This document shows, piece by piece, positions 21,545 to 33,807 of a stretch of DNA of 64,000 bases. How positions within the stretch are numbered: the stretch's first letter is position 1; every line of letters starts with the position of its first letter. Source of the DNA: Macrotis lagotis (lineage: Eukaryota; Chordata; Mammalia; Peramelemorphia; Peramelidae); NCBI RefSeq assembly GCF_037893015.1, contig NC_133658.1:281936875-282000874 (forward strand). Direction: 5' to 3'. The notes under the pieces are model-generated. The model was not told where the DNA came from. It did not search any database and worked only from the letters and a program-made list of their open reading frames with translations. The position numbers were made by a program, and so were the translations under genes.

Positions 21545-21685
21545 AAGCACTTTATCTGGAGCTAGAAGAGATCTGAGTTCAAATCCAAGTTCTGCAATTT
21601 ACTACCAGGGTGGTATGACATTTCCACTTTCTGGACTTCAGTTTTCCATCTATAAAGATGAAATGTTTGGTTAAATCAGGGATTC
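21545..21685 (+). mobile_element. MIR-like SINE
   Basis: agatctgagttcaaatccaa, ttctgcaatttactacca, cttcagttttccatctataa: the ordered MIR landmarks in plus orientation. Confidence 0.65.
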
Positions 21686-22432
21686 TTAACCTGAATCTGG
21701 GAACTTATTTTAAAAAATATTTTAATAACTGTATTTCAATATGGTAGTTTCTTTTGTAATCCTGTTAATTTTTTTAAGTTTTATACATTTAAAGCCAATA
21801 TTCTGAGGAGCTTATGGTCTTCACCGGACTACCAACAGGGTTTGAGACATGGAAAAAAGGTTAAGAATCCTCAAATGATCTTGTGATATCTATGGTCTTT
21901 CTGATCTCTGAATACTGTGACTCATTATTTCAAGTATGGGTAACTGTGAGGGTGGTCAAAAGAAAGGAAAGGACTGGGGGTGGGGAGTAGAACTTGGGAA
22001 AGATTATTGAAAAGGTGACATTTTTACATTTTTCAGGAGGATATAATTGACTTATGATCAATTGGACCTAGTAAAATTGGGGTCCCAATGATGGATTTAG
22101 GCTGCATTGAATCATTCTTGGTATTTTGTTTGGATATCTAGTTACCAATAAGGCATGTTGACAAGACCAGGGTTAGGATCCCAATCCTATATAGGGCAAG
22201 GAACTGGGCCATTTGAAGATTCAGTCTACAACCATCACTGTCATGCTCTAATCAACTAAAAATGCATCCAATGAACTAATCACAGAGAGAACTTTTACAT
22301 TTAGGAAAGTGTACTTTTTGTCAGAGCAGATGAAACTATCTGTATTCAATAATGACTCTAGATTGGTGGAAAGGAACTCAACCACAAACCAGAAGCCAAA
22401 CAGCTATAACTCCACTCTGCTACATAAGCTTC
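21686..22432. other. No gene seen
   Basis: No recognisable feature other than possible diverged repeat text near 21690-21870. Confidence 0.4.
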
Positions 22433-22449
22433 AAAGATAGAAAAGGAAG

Positions 22450-22605
22450 GGGTGGCTAGGTGGCGCAGTGAATAGAGCACCAGCCTTGGAGTCAGAAGTA
22501 CGTGGGTTCAAATCAGACTTCAGACACTTAATGATTATCTAACTGTGTGACCTTGGGCAAGCCACTTAACCAAGGCAATGGCCTTGAAAAAACAATCTAA
22601 AACAA
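22450..22605 (+). mobile_element. Short-form SINE with perfect 17 bp TSD
   Basis: aaagatagaaaaggaag is present at 22433-22449 and 22606-22622. The body has the normal head, B-box region and A-rich end. The tail is odd: aaccaaggcaatggccttga replaces the usual aaccccattgccttgc. Confidence 0.92.
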
Positions 22606-22622
22606 AAAGATAGAAAAGGAAG

Positions 22623-23005
22623 TGAAACCTTTGACCATTTTTTCCATATGATTAGTGTAGCATAGGTTATAGTAAGGAGGAAAATAATCATTGCCAGCAT
22701 TCCTACATTATAGGGCAGGACTTTTCCAGGGATTAGCCCATTACCAAGATGAAGAAATACTCAGTTCCCAGTGACAAAGAAACCCAGAATTAATTTCATT
22801 AGAGCAAATAGACAAAAAGCAGGAGCCAAGGTTTAATTTGGACCTTTGTCCTAGAGAACACCCATCTAGTGATGGGTGCAGCCTGGAATACCAATGTAGT
22901 CCAGTTTAGGGAACAAAATGAGAATGAGATCAACTTAAGGGAGCTGTTTCTTCCACTTCATCTGGTTAGGAGAGAAGTTTCAAGCAGAAAACATTGCATT
23001 ATTTA
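22623..23005. other. No gene seen
   Basis: No recognisable feature. Confidence 0.4.
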
Positions 23006-23306
23006 GACATGTGCAGGGGGTGCATCTACATGACTCTGTCGCTGCCTGCTGCATTATGAAGGCAAATAGGAAAAAAACTAGCACCCAGTGAGGTTTTATA
23101 TATAGATATAGATATATGGATATAGATATAGATATGGATTATATACCACTTCATTTCATGGATTGAGAGATGACTGTATGGAGTGTATTTATACATATGT
23201 CCATATGCTTATGTGTATATGTAATGTGCTATATCACCCAGGTTGTAACTAAAGGAGACTACTTGCCATGCCACACAAACAAGGTTTTTCCCTAGCCAAT
23301 TGACAG
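23006..23306. repeat. Low-copy 300 bp repeat, copy B
   Basis: Aligns along its whole length with 20371-20669 in the same orientation; the central gatata microsatellite is longer here. The first and last shared words are gacatgtg and tgacag. Confidence 0.85.
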
Positions 23307-23670
23307 AAGAATGAGATGGAGACCTTGATCCAAATCCTAGTCCCGAGACTACTGGTTCTCTATGTTATATGCCACTAAACAGTTAATTTTCTGAGGTCTG
23401 TTGTCTCATCTATAAAACAAGGATAATATCTGTCCTACTTATAAATCCTCATAGGGCATAGTAGTATTTTTCACAACAAGGAAAAAATATTATAGAAATA
23501 GTATTCTTACAAAATTAAGACAGCCCTGGAGATATATATCTATACGTATAGGTGTATACACACATTTTTATGTAAATATCTATGTAGTTTTCCAGGTTTC
23601 TCTGGATATAACATACATATTTATATATGTACAAGAGTATGAATATATCTAAATACATATGTATCTGTCT
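23307..23670. other. No gene; AT-rich
   Basis: Contains tatata/cacaca-like low-complexity around 23530-23660. No gene or confident repeat. Confidence 0.4.
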
Positions 23671-23888
23671 AGTATGATAGATAGAACGCCAGACTAGAGT
23701 CAGGAAGAACTGAGTTCAAATAGAACCTCAAACACTAGCTCTGTGGACAAATTACAAACCCTGTTTGCCTCAGTTTTCTCCTCTGTAAAATGAACTGGAG
23801 AAGGAAATGGCAAAACACTCCAGTTTCTTTGCCAAGAAAACTCCAAATGGCAGGCACAAAGAGTCAGTTAATGCTGAACAACATCTAT
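23671..23888 (+). mobile_element. Form-A long SINE
   Basis: tagatagaacgccagactag, aagaactgagttcaaataga, then actggagaaggaaatggcaa and ctttgccaagaaaactccaa. Confidence 0.8.
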
Positions 23889-24039
23889 ATCTATCTAATG
23901 GTCTCCTAAGATCATCCTTAAGCTCCACAAGACTTTGCTCTTCTATTCTATACTCTTGACAAAATGTCTTTGTATCACTACATGGTTAATGATGCAGTAC
24001 TCTGTGTTAGAGCTGTTTCTTTGTCCATGAGTATCCCTA

Positions 24040-24190
24040 TTTGAACTGTAAATTCCCTGAATTTTATAGAATGTGAAATCCTTAAGGGCAAGGATTGTTG
24101 TAGTTTTGATTTTGTATCTTTAGTATTTAATATAGTGCCAGTCTCACAGTAGGTTTTTTAATATATACTTGTTGATTGGTTGGTTGAAAA
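24040..24190 (+). mobile_element. L2/L3-type LINE 3' tail
   Basis: ccttaagggcaaggattgtt, tatagtgccagtctcacagt and acttgttgattggttg follow the ordered 3' terminal signature of L2/L3-type elements. Confidence 0.6.
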
Positions 24191-25118
24191 TATGACTAAC
24201 ATTTCCTTCCCAGGATCTCTAATGTTGATATCTTTTGCTTAACAGAACTGGTACATCCAAAAACCTACCTGGAAGGCCAATTTTTGTCCGCAATATAAAA
24301 TCAATTTTCCAATTATGAAATTATGAATTGTTATCTTGATAGGGAAGAATCTGATTCCTAAAGTAGCATAACACACAATGAATATTGTCAGATCCCATTG
24401 GGTAAAGGCAGGGAATGATAATTTTCTGATAAAATAATTAATATGAATACTACACAGAAAATATAAACTATGAATGCAAATACATTGGGATGATTTTTCT
24501 GGTGGGTCAATGAATGGTCAAGAATTGTGAGGGAGAAGCCATAAGAAGAGTCACATGAATGGAATGTTGTTGACTGGAACATTCCAAAGCTGCTCCCAAG
24601 CCCCCTCCTCATCAGGGAGAGCCCTCTTTGATAGTTCAGACCCTTTCCCTCACACTTGACCAGACTGTTGAGAACTGCTGAGAGGAGGAATAGCTATAGC
24701 TGAAGTTGAGCCATGATTCCCAGATCATTAGGAAATGAACCATTTGGGGGAGCCCATTTTCTGAACCAGTTGGGGGAGTCCATTTTCTGAGCTGTGTGGC
24801 TGAGCAATCCTGAGACATATGGCTAATAAGTCTTCATACAGGTCCTTATGTCCAATTCATTCAAGAGGAAAGTGGGGATCAAAAATATTTCAAGGAAACA
24901 AGATAATGTTCAGAGTGATTTGGAGAAATGTCTGGAACTCATTTTTCCCATCCCAGATTGTCCTGAAAGAAAAGTTGACATGTGCCTATGATCTGGATCT
25001 CCCAATCACCCATCCGGCCAAGATCAGAAGGGGGAAAACACTTGATTTCAGGGGTGGAAGAGGTAAATAGGAGTGTGATGAAAAGACTTGAAAGGTCAAT
25101 CATTTATAAAGAAGCTTA
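24191..25118. other. No gene seen
   Basis: Short open frames only. At 24744-24792 a 30-base-like unit containing gggggagcccattttctga / gggggagtccattttctga is repeated twice, a small tandem duplication. Confidence 0.45.
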
Positions 25119-25378
25119 GGGGCAGTTAGGTGGTACAGCAGATATACATTTTGTGGATATACAGTGGATAATTATGTAAGTGGATATACCACTTCATTTC
25201 ATGGATTGAGAGATGGCTGCATGGAGTTTATTTATACATATGTCCATATGTATAAATACATATATTTATGTATGAAGTCAGGAGGACCTGAGTTCAAATC
25301 TGACCTCAGACTCTTTACCTAGCTGTGTGACCTTGGGCAAGTCACTTAACCCCATTGCCTGCCCCCCCCCAAAAAAAG
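25119..25378 (+). mobile_element. SINE split by copy C of the 300 bp repeat
   Basis: The SINE head (ggggcagttaggtggtacag) runs to about 25142, and the body resumes at 25274 with agtcaggaggacctgag, continuing to a C-rich then A-rich tail. About 130 bp between them are foreign to SINEs and match the 300 bp repeat. Flanks aagaagcttag and aagaagttcag are probably the SINE's TSD. Confidence 0.8.
25143..25273. repeat. Low-copy 300 bp repeat, partial copy C
   Basis: ataccacttcatttcatgga, attgagagatggctgcatgg and tacatatgtccatatg match copy B at about 23143-23210. The left part shares only gatata-type low-complexity. Confidence 0.75.
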
Positions 25379-26422
25379 AAGTTCAGAACCTTCCTCTTTA
25401 GTGTCCTGGAAAATTATGAGCCAGAATCCTCCCCTATGCCCTTTTCCTCAGAAGGAATTCATCTCAAAGTAAGAACTTGCAGATTAATAAGACTAAGTGT
25501 AGCTAGATCATCATGAAGGTCCCAGATGACACCCTAGATATGCTCTATGCTGTTCTTGGACCAGGATATCTATCACTGGTCTTGGACAATCCAAATATGA
25601 GGAGGCAGACTGAAACTCAAAAAAAGAACTCTCTTCTTTTCCCTGGAGACAATGCTTACATTAAGTGATATGTTCTGGTCAGGGTTTTTTAGGATAGAAA
25701 CACTAATAGACTTCCTTGGGACACAGGAGTAACTCATATGTTCTAAAAACAAGTTTGGTTTTAAACCAGCCTTATTTACTGCAGGACCTCCTCTAACACA
25801 AATCCCCCTCTTCTCAACTTACTTGTCCCCTGAAATATTTGCTTAGGTGCCCCAAATCTGAATTGTGCCAGTGGAAAAATGGGAGTCACTGTCTTCAATG
25901 GAAGAGTGAACAACCCAGACAATAATTTAGTTTAATGGAGGTGGGGTGGGTGGAACAAGCATGCAAAAACTAGTAAGGAGACTAAGAAAACTGACACTTC
26001 TTCCCCTTCCCTTCCCCACGGTGGCAACTGGGGGGAAAGCAAGAGAGGTGAGGACACTCAAAAGTTGGTCTAGAGAAACTCAATATATCAGGGTATTTTT
26101 GTGGCACAATGATGAAGGGCAGATAGTCATTGGCAATTAAGGGATGGGAAGATAGATAGAGCTAACAAGCAAAGCAGGTCTTGATACCTCTTAGTGAGCA
26201 AGAGCAAAAGACTTTGGTGGTGGAGGTTTGAATAATCTTTAATGGTCAGGGCTAAGTAGTGACTGTTGATAGGTAATCAGACAATAATACAGATGGAGCT
26301 GGGGGTTGAAGACACTGCAACCTAGACGATACTTCCTTGTGGAGATTTCAGGGTTTGGTGAAGGTAGAATTGGACACCTTTTAAAGGAACTGTAGAGTCT
26401 AAGAATAGAAGATAGAAAGGGA

Positions 26423-26428
<6 letters not shown>
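25379..26428. other. No gene seen
   Basis: No confident repeat or exon. One short plus-strand frame at 25946-26140 has no family. Confidence 0.4.
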
Positions 26429-26497
<69 letters not shown>

Positions 26498-26505
26498 CTC
26501 TCTCT
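26429..26505. repeat. (CT)n microsatellite, long
   Basis: Roughly 37 CT units with one gct interruption near 26495. Confidence 0.92.
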
Positions 26506-28474
26506 CTACCTCAGTTCCAACTCTTAGTTTCCACATCCTTCTCCAGTGAACTGGGGAGGAGAAGCTATTCAATAATAATTTTTATTAAATAATAAATTGG
26601 CAGGAAGATGAACAGGAAGATTGATGTACAGGGCTAGTTCCTGCTTTTTATTGGGACTGTTTCTTTTCTTCAGCAGCCCAGAAGAACATTTGGAACTTGA
26701 CAGGTCGGTACCAGTGATGTGGCCAGATGAGAGCTGGATTGATCTCCTGAGATGTCAATTTAAGGAGTTTCTGACGGGTTTCTAGAAAGTATGTAGGTGA
26801 TAACGATAGAGCCTTGACTTCCAGAGGGCATAGTAGCAGGACATAAAAGATAAATGCAGAAAGAAGTCAATTTATCTGTCTTTTCCTTTCCCCCAAAGTC
26901 CTGTGGAGGCAATTGGTCTCCAGGTAGGGGGATTGGTAACTGTCCATATCAGGTTGATTCTGTCTTTGACACCCTAGCCTGTGGCAATAAGAAGACCTGA
27001 GAGGTAAGGCTCCAACTCAGCAACAGGAGTAGTATCATTGAGATAGATGATCAGGAAAGCAGGGAACTGAGTGCTAAACTGGAGGGTCTAGGATTGCTAC
27101 CTTTAGGATGTTAAGAGAGGGAAATTCTAGGTTGTTGCATAGTATGGGGGACAAAGAGGATGTATAATACAGGTGCCAGAAATGGAGCCCAGATTAGTCT
27201 CTAAGGGTATAATCAGAAGCAGGATTTGGGCTGGCAAGGCAGGAAGTAGTAAACACCCCACCCCAAAAGAGGTGGAGTGAAGGATTCCCAATATAATCAG
27301 GGGTACTAGAAGTACAACTGAGGTTTGACTCCTCTGGCTTCCTGCTAGGCTGGAAACAGCTGAAGGGCTAGAAAGGCAAGTGGCTCATGGGGTGTCTTGC
27401 ACAGAGGACATTCCAGTCTTTCCCATCTCATGAGTGTCTAGGCTTCTAGGAGGCAACCAGAACTTCAGAGCAAAATGGTAATCTACAAGACCTTGACCAG
27501 TATCCCTTTCCTGGCCGTTATGTTAAATAAGGGATATTCAGAGGGCCAGATTTAAACATGAGAATGCAAGAAGAGGCCAGCCTTCTTCTGAAGGGTACAG
27601 TCACCAAATTAGGTTTGGCAAGAAGGTAAATTTTCCATGCACCACCATCAGAGTCTGTCAAGGTACTAGGGGAAATTCCCTATCACTGGTATTATTTAAG
27701 AAACAAATCACCAGTGATTGATGGTTCATACACACTTGGAAATTCTTGCTACTGGAGAAACTGCAGCTGGTAGATCACTGGTAGAAGTTTTAAGCAACAA
27801 ATGGACTAAAACACTTGGGTATCTCCACTAAGTTCTGCACCGTTATGGTGAAAGAGAGAGAAAGGGTCCTGGGGGAGAGGTAGAGGAGCAGAGAAGAGAG
27901 TTGGTAAACAACCAGTCAAGCCTATATGCTTTGTCTGATTATCAATCTTTGCTCCAGTAGTCATAGTCCTGAGATTTCATTCTTTCAGAGGTTGTGCTGG
28001 GACAGTGTGATAACAGCAACTGGATGGTAGCAGCTTGGCAGAAGTGCTATATCTGACAGTAGAGTGATAGAACGTGATATTCCACAATCATAGTTCCCCT
28101 CCTCTGTACTAAATGAAGAGAGGTGCATTTTCCCAGTTCTTTCCCAGACACTGGTTCTCTTTAGAGAAAGAGAGGACAGAAGCCCAAGAACAACCTTTCC
28201 ACTCCTTGTTTTCCTTGGCTGGGATCATTTCTTTCTTCACTTTTGAGTAAAAGTCGTTGTTATACATCTCCTTTCCTAGCTCTCCTTACTTCATACCCTT
28301 GTTGAAACACTGGAGAACTGAGCAGGCAAATTCTAGCCTGAAAGGGATGGCAGCTGGGGCAGACTTCGCTGTTGCTTTTACCATGGTGGTCAGGTAGAGA
28401 GCAAGGAGGTGATCATTTGGACTGACAGGTGTCAATGGGCAAACTATGGAAGGTCTGGTTCCTGGAATCAGATA
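26506..28474. other. No confident gene; about 2 kb
   Basis: Little recognisable repeat text. The minus strand holds an open frame from 26866 to a TAA at 26648 (72 codons, no initiating Met assigned) ending ALIWPHHWYRPVKFQMFFWA then EEKKQSQ, with AATAAA on the minus strand at 26581-26586. I cannot assign it to any family and there is no A-tail; it may be chance. Confidence 0.35.
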
Positions 28475-28650
28475 TGGAACTGGAAGGAACCTTAGAGGTC
28501 ACTTAGTTCAATCCCCTTACTTTACAGATTAGAAAACTCAGGTTGAGAGAAGGGAAATGAATGGAACTTCTTGGTCATACATATAGTCATACAGAGCTGG
28601 AATTTGAATCCAGGTCCTGAATCCTTAGCACTCTTTCCATCACACCCCAA
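28475..28650 (-). mobile_element. MIR-like SINE
   Basis: Antisense landmarks: actggaaggaaccttagagg, ttactttacagattagaaaa, gagctggaatttgaatccag. Confidence 0.65.
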
Positions 28651-30888
28651 CAGCACCTCCAGATCACTCTAGGTTGCTCACTTGGAGGCCTTTTGAAAGG
28701 CTAAAAGTACAGCCACTGTAGCAGGACCCAAGGACCAAGAAGGCAGGAAGTGGTAAGCTCTTCTTACTTCCTGCGGCTGGTATGGCAGAGTAGTTTCTGC
28801 CCTTTTTAACCATAGTTACCCAGGGCTCCAGTCCATCCACCCTGGTTAAAGAAAAGGAGGGAAACTGTGCCAAAGAGAATCAAGAATATAAAGCAAGGCA
28901 GGCATTTGGGAGAAGAGAGATTGACACAGGATCAGAGAGACAAGGTCAGGGAGCCAGAGACCCATTGAAGTTAGCCACATTCACCCAGCTGTGAATCCTT
29001 CTAGCTCCCTTCATCTGCTCCAGAGACCAAAGGGAAGTGAGCATTTGTTATCCATTCCCTACTGCTGCTAAACTATTCAAATCATTGGCTGAGCATCCAT
29101 CAGATAATTATGTAGAAGGCCAATTTCTCAGGGGTCTTTGGTTCTACCTGAGGAAAGTCAGTCAACTAACATTTATTAAGCACCTACTGTATGCCATACT
29201 AAATATGATAAGCATTAGAGTACAAAGAATCACAAAAAACAAATAATCCCTTTTTAAAAAAAAGATCATCCTGGTCAAAAGCTGGGGAAGGAGCTGAAGG
29301 CAATGGAAAATGAGTGAGAATTTGAGCCAAGGACATAAAGCTCTGGTGACTATTGCTTTCTCTCTCTCTCCATAGTCTATCCTCCGCTGAAATAGTCTCT
29401 GAGCAAATGGTAAATAAATAGGCTAGACTTTAGAGTGGTAATCTCATTGGCTGATATTTGAAAATAACAAGGGGAATAAGTATATAAAGGTAGAGTCCAC
29501 CCTTAAAGGGGATAGAATAGAGGGAAACTATCCCTTTGCTCCATCGCTGGCCCACAATTCTTCCGGGAATCATAAAATACAGATCCAGAATTCAGAGACT
29601 AGTTTAATCCTTCACTTTTCCAGATGATGAATCACACAGGTAATAACCAAAAATGTCTGGCATTTCAAACCAAGGACATTGACTTTAGAAGCAGTTTTTT
29701 TCCCACTCTACTGCTCAGCCATTCATCCCTGGCCCCACGCCACTCTCCCAGCCAAGACTAGGACCACTTAGCCTGAGGCCTCTATTGCACTTTAATGGCA
29801 ACTGTGGGTGTTCCTAGACTTTCTCTAGTGATTGACATTCATCAGTGGAATCTTTTGGAGAATGGAATGGTGACCTCTTAAGCTCTTCTGTCCAGGTCCT
29901 GGTCTCTTAGACATGGGCCTAGACAGCTTTGCAAAGGAAATTCCAAACTAACCTGTAATTGCTGGGAGAATCCTATCATTTTTAAACTTTATTCTAACAC
30001 TGAAATTCTATGAATCTATGAAGTAGGTAAGGTTTATAAGAAGTTACTATTTCTACCCCTTCCCCTCAAGGCCAAGTTCCTTTTTTCAATCTTAAAGCCA
30101 CTACCGGAAATGACTGCTATAGGCTGGGGCTTATAAGGCTTTGAACTGTCCCCAAAAGACCTCTGGGAACCAGTAACACCCCAGGGACATCCCAGTTACT
30201 AAGCAACCTCTCTCCCTTTGTCCTTTCAGGCAATGTCTATAGGACACCAAAATGGAAAATTCAGTTTCTCAACCAGGTCTGTCCTGGTTATTTTCTACTG
30301 GTTGTTTGAGTATTAGTAGGAAGGTATCAGTGTGACATACACTCAGGAATCTCCAAACATCCCCTTCTCAATTAGCTTAATTTAAGCTTTGAGGCTAGGA
30401 AATGCACAGGGTATCTCTAGTTGGAGGGCACACCCAAGCCTTTTGTACCCACTTGGAAGTGGGAGAGCAGAATCCAAATTACCAGGAGAAGAAATGATGT
30501 TCTACTTGCATTCATTGTCTTACTCTCTGAGAAGCTTTGAGTTCTCTTCCCATATTTTCTAATCACCCAGTTGGGATTGAGTGGAATGACATAGGAGTAT
30601 GACAGATTTAGAGCTTACAATGTTGCTTTTGTTATTCCTCTATCAGCACCCTTTGGTTGGGTTATTCAACATAAATCAACAAGCATATCTAAGGCATCTC
30701 TCTTATGCCAAGGATCAGGGAACAAACAAAAGAAAATAAAATAAAAAACCTGCCTTTACCCTCATAGTGTTTACATTCTACTGACATATAACTTGCAAAC
30801 AGATGAGTATGTATGTATTTGAGTAATACAATAAGGATCAGGGAAAGATTATTCATTACATGGAGATAGAAGGTAACCTATGCCAAGG

Positions 30889-30891
<3 letters not shown>
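28651..30891. other. No gene; L2/MIR-type tails near 29165 and 30665
   Basis: actaacatttattaagcacc (29168) and the text around 30665-30800 resemble decayed 3' tails of L2/MIR-class elements in antisense. The rest shows no exon or promoter. Confidence 0.4.
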
Positions 30892-30938
<47 letters not shown>

Positions 30939-31012
30939 CAGAGACAGAGACAGAGACAAACAGAGACAGAGACAGAGACAAACAGAGACAGAGGCAGATA
31001 CAGAGAGACAGA
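30892..31012. repeat. (TG)n followed by (GAGACA)n
   Basis: About 18 TG units pass directly into a purine-rich hexanucleotide array of gagaca/aacaga variants. Confidence 0.9.
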
Positions 31013-31444
31013 AGGAGATGTTATTGTGCCTTGGTATTTCCTTGTTTGCCTATTTGTGAAAGAGGAAAAGAAATCCTTGGTTTTCCTGCCTATGATGAGA
31101 GAATGATGAGTTGAAGTCAGATAGAAAGAACTTTAAGCTAAGAGAATACAAAGGATTCTTTTGTTCCTAGAGCTTAACTAATCAGTTCTAATTAACACCT
31201 GCTTCCCTCCTCTTGAAAGCTGGAAACATGACAATTTAGAGGCCAAGAGAAGGCCCAGTGTCCATTTTGCTAAACCAAGACTTCAGAAACTCTCATTGTC
31301 CCTTTAAAAAAAATCCCCAAGGAGACCCAGAAAGGTCAAAATGTGAATGGTTCCCTTTCCTAGACCCCTTCTTGTGGCTCTTTGTGAAAAGAATCTCTTC
31401 CCATCTCCTTGATTTTTTAATCATTGAAATTTTGATTTATGGAT
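31013..31444. other. No gene seen
   Basis: No recognisable feature. Confidence 0.4.
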
Positions 31445-31590
31445 GAAAGGAACCCCAGAGATTATCTAATTCAAATCCCTCATTTTACAGATTTAAAAAA
31501 AGGAACCCAGATAAATCCAATGTCCCTCCAAGGTCATGCTACTAGAAAGGACTAGAGATGGAATGTAAACTCTGTCTGCAAATGTGATTC
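31445..31590 (-). mobile_element. MIR-like SINE
   Basis: aggaaccccagagattatct, ccctcattttacagattt and caaggtcatgctactagaaa in the antisense MIR order. Confidence 0.6.
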
Positions 31591-32885
31591 ATTCTCAGGA
31601 AAGAAAAGGGGAATAATCATATGGAATGGAAGGAAAGACAGAGACAGTCATTGATAAGGAGCGAGAAGCAATAAGTTATAGAGACAGGACTCTGGTCTGT
31701 GGGAGCCACAGACAGGCTGGCCTCACTCATTTGACTGTCAGCTCTCTCTATACATCCCTCCCCTTGTTCCAAAGACCAAAGGAAGTGATTTCTTTCAAGA
31801 CTAAATATTCCACTAATCCACCATGGGTTATTTATAGTATTCTCAGAGCCCTCTGAAGCTCTAGGAAACACTGCAGATATAGTTAATCCTCGCTGTTGCT
31901 AAACCCTGTAAGCCAACAGGGGGAGCCCACTTCTTGAAGGTCAGGGTCTCAGTTCTTTGAGAGCCAATTTCTCATAGAATTCTGAACTGCTTGGGTAAAG
32001 TGAAATAGGAAATAAGTGAGAGTCAGGGTCATACATGTGTCCTTTGTTTGCTGCTTCTCCTCTTTCTACAATGGTAAATAACAAAAAGCTTCTGAACTTC
32101 AGTGCAGTTTCACAGACGTGGGGGGGGGGGAGCGTGGCAATTAAAACAGAATGAGCTGCTAGGGAAGACTTTGAAGGAGAGGAGACTGGAAAGGAATCCT
32201 CTCCAAGAACAACCCAATGGCTAATCTTCCCTTCTTTTGTACTTTCTCTAACCAGCAGGAATTGTTTTAGTGAACTCTTGACACTTCCCTAGTCTTTTCC
32301 CAAACTATGACCTCATAGCTATGGCAGTACTGATATATTCATGAGGAATGCGTAATACAAACTGGATCCCTCCAACTCAGAAATAATTGAACATGTAACC
32401 TGGGTAAAATGCCTTTTCTCAGTGAAAGTAACCCAGATGCCAGTCACTATGCTCTCAAATGTACCCAGCTTATAAGTGATCATGATTCAAGAGTGAAAAG
32501 GGAGACATTTAAAATTCCCCACCTTTTGTACCATGTGCCTTCTTCCCTCATCCAGGTTAAAGTAGGAAGGTGTGTGATTTATTGAGAACTGGGTGTCTCA
32601 GCTCTCAGGAAGGGTTAAGAAGCATGAAGAAACCATAATCGGATAGAGTGTGCACTAATTGGTGCTCTTTCAACTATTCATATGGGAAGAAAATGTGGGA
32701 TGGTAAATTAAGCCACAACTCTAGGGACTTCTGTTTACTTATAGTTCTAATAATTGTAGAACCAGTGCCTAGAGCAAAGAAACTTTCTCTGAAGAACTGA
32801 GGCAATAAACCCTAACCTAAAAAGTCACTTAAATTAGCTACTGATTTCAAATCCTCTTTGAGGAGCTTCTCCAGAAGTATTGCCA
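31591..32885. other. No gene seen
   Basis: Short frames 31617-31871 (minus) and 31626-31856 (plus) overlap each other and have no family. A poly-G run lies at about 32119-32129. Confidence 0.4.
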
Positions 32886-33000
32886 TCCATTCAATAATAA
32901 TAGCAATAGCTAGCATTGATACAGTGCTTACTCTGAGTGAGGCACTGTGTTCTAAGCATTTTCCAATTATTATCTCATTTGATCCACTTGTAATCTGTAT
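32886..33000 (+). mobile_element. MIR/THER-type fragment
   Basis: tagctagcattgatacagtg, aggcactgtgttctaagcat, ttattatctcatttgatcca is a familiar CORE-SINE block. Confidence 0.6.
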
Positions 33001-33672
33001 TCATCTATTTCTTTCTGTTTGATCATCTATAGAATACTAAGGTGTCAAAATTACAGTTCTATATCTCCCCATTAATTTTTCCCAAATACTCTCTACCATG
33101 CTTCCCTTCTCTAGTTCCTGAGTTTCCTGGATATATCTTCTTCATACACTATCATATTCAGGACCCTTTTCTCTCCTCCCTGTCTCCCTCTACCCCCTAC
33201 ACTCAGTTTACTGTGTTCCTTTTGGAGAAGTTGTACCTTACCAGGGCTATATTCCTGTTATGAGTTTCACCCTAGCAAGTCTCAGTGATGCTGGTGGGAT
33301 CAAATTTGCCTCCTTGCATTTGGATTTCTGGTTTTCCTTGCCTCCTACCCATAATTTATGCATCTGTATGGAGATATTTGAGGCCATGAGCTTTATTGCT
33401 CTATACTGCAGTTTGTCTTCTACAACTTTCTGGGCGTATATTCTTTCTTCATTGTAAAAATTGTCTAGGGCATCCAGCTTGGCAGCTCTCTTCTACTCTC
33501 TTGCTTTACAGTTTAAAGATCTTTGCATTGGATTTGCAATTCTCCAGGGAAATGCATTCATACCAATTCATGTTAGGCATACTTCATCTCTAGCCAGAAG
33601 CTGGTCATTCTCATTCTAAGCCATGATTCAGAAAGCCAAATCAGATACCATATTTTTAAAAAATGTATTGCT

Positions 33673-33807
33673 GGGGCAGCTAAAGTGGTACAGTGGATAG
33701 AGCACCTGCCCTGGAGTCAGGACAACCTGAGTTAAAATCCATCCTCAGACACTTAATGATTACCTAGCTGTGACCTTGAGCAAGTTACTTAACCCTTGCA
33801 AAAAAAA
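33673..33807 (+). mobile_element. Short-form SINE with TSD
   Basis: atgtattgct occurs at 33663-33672 and 33808-33817. The body lacks a few bases near the head (gcagctaaagtgg) and near gcctagctgtgacctt. Confidence 0.9.
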
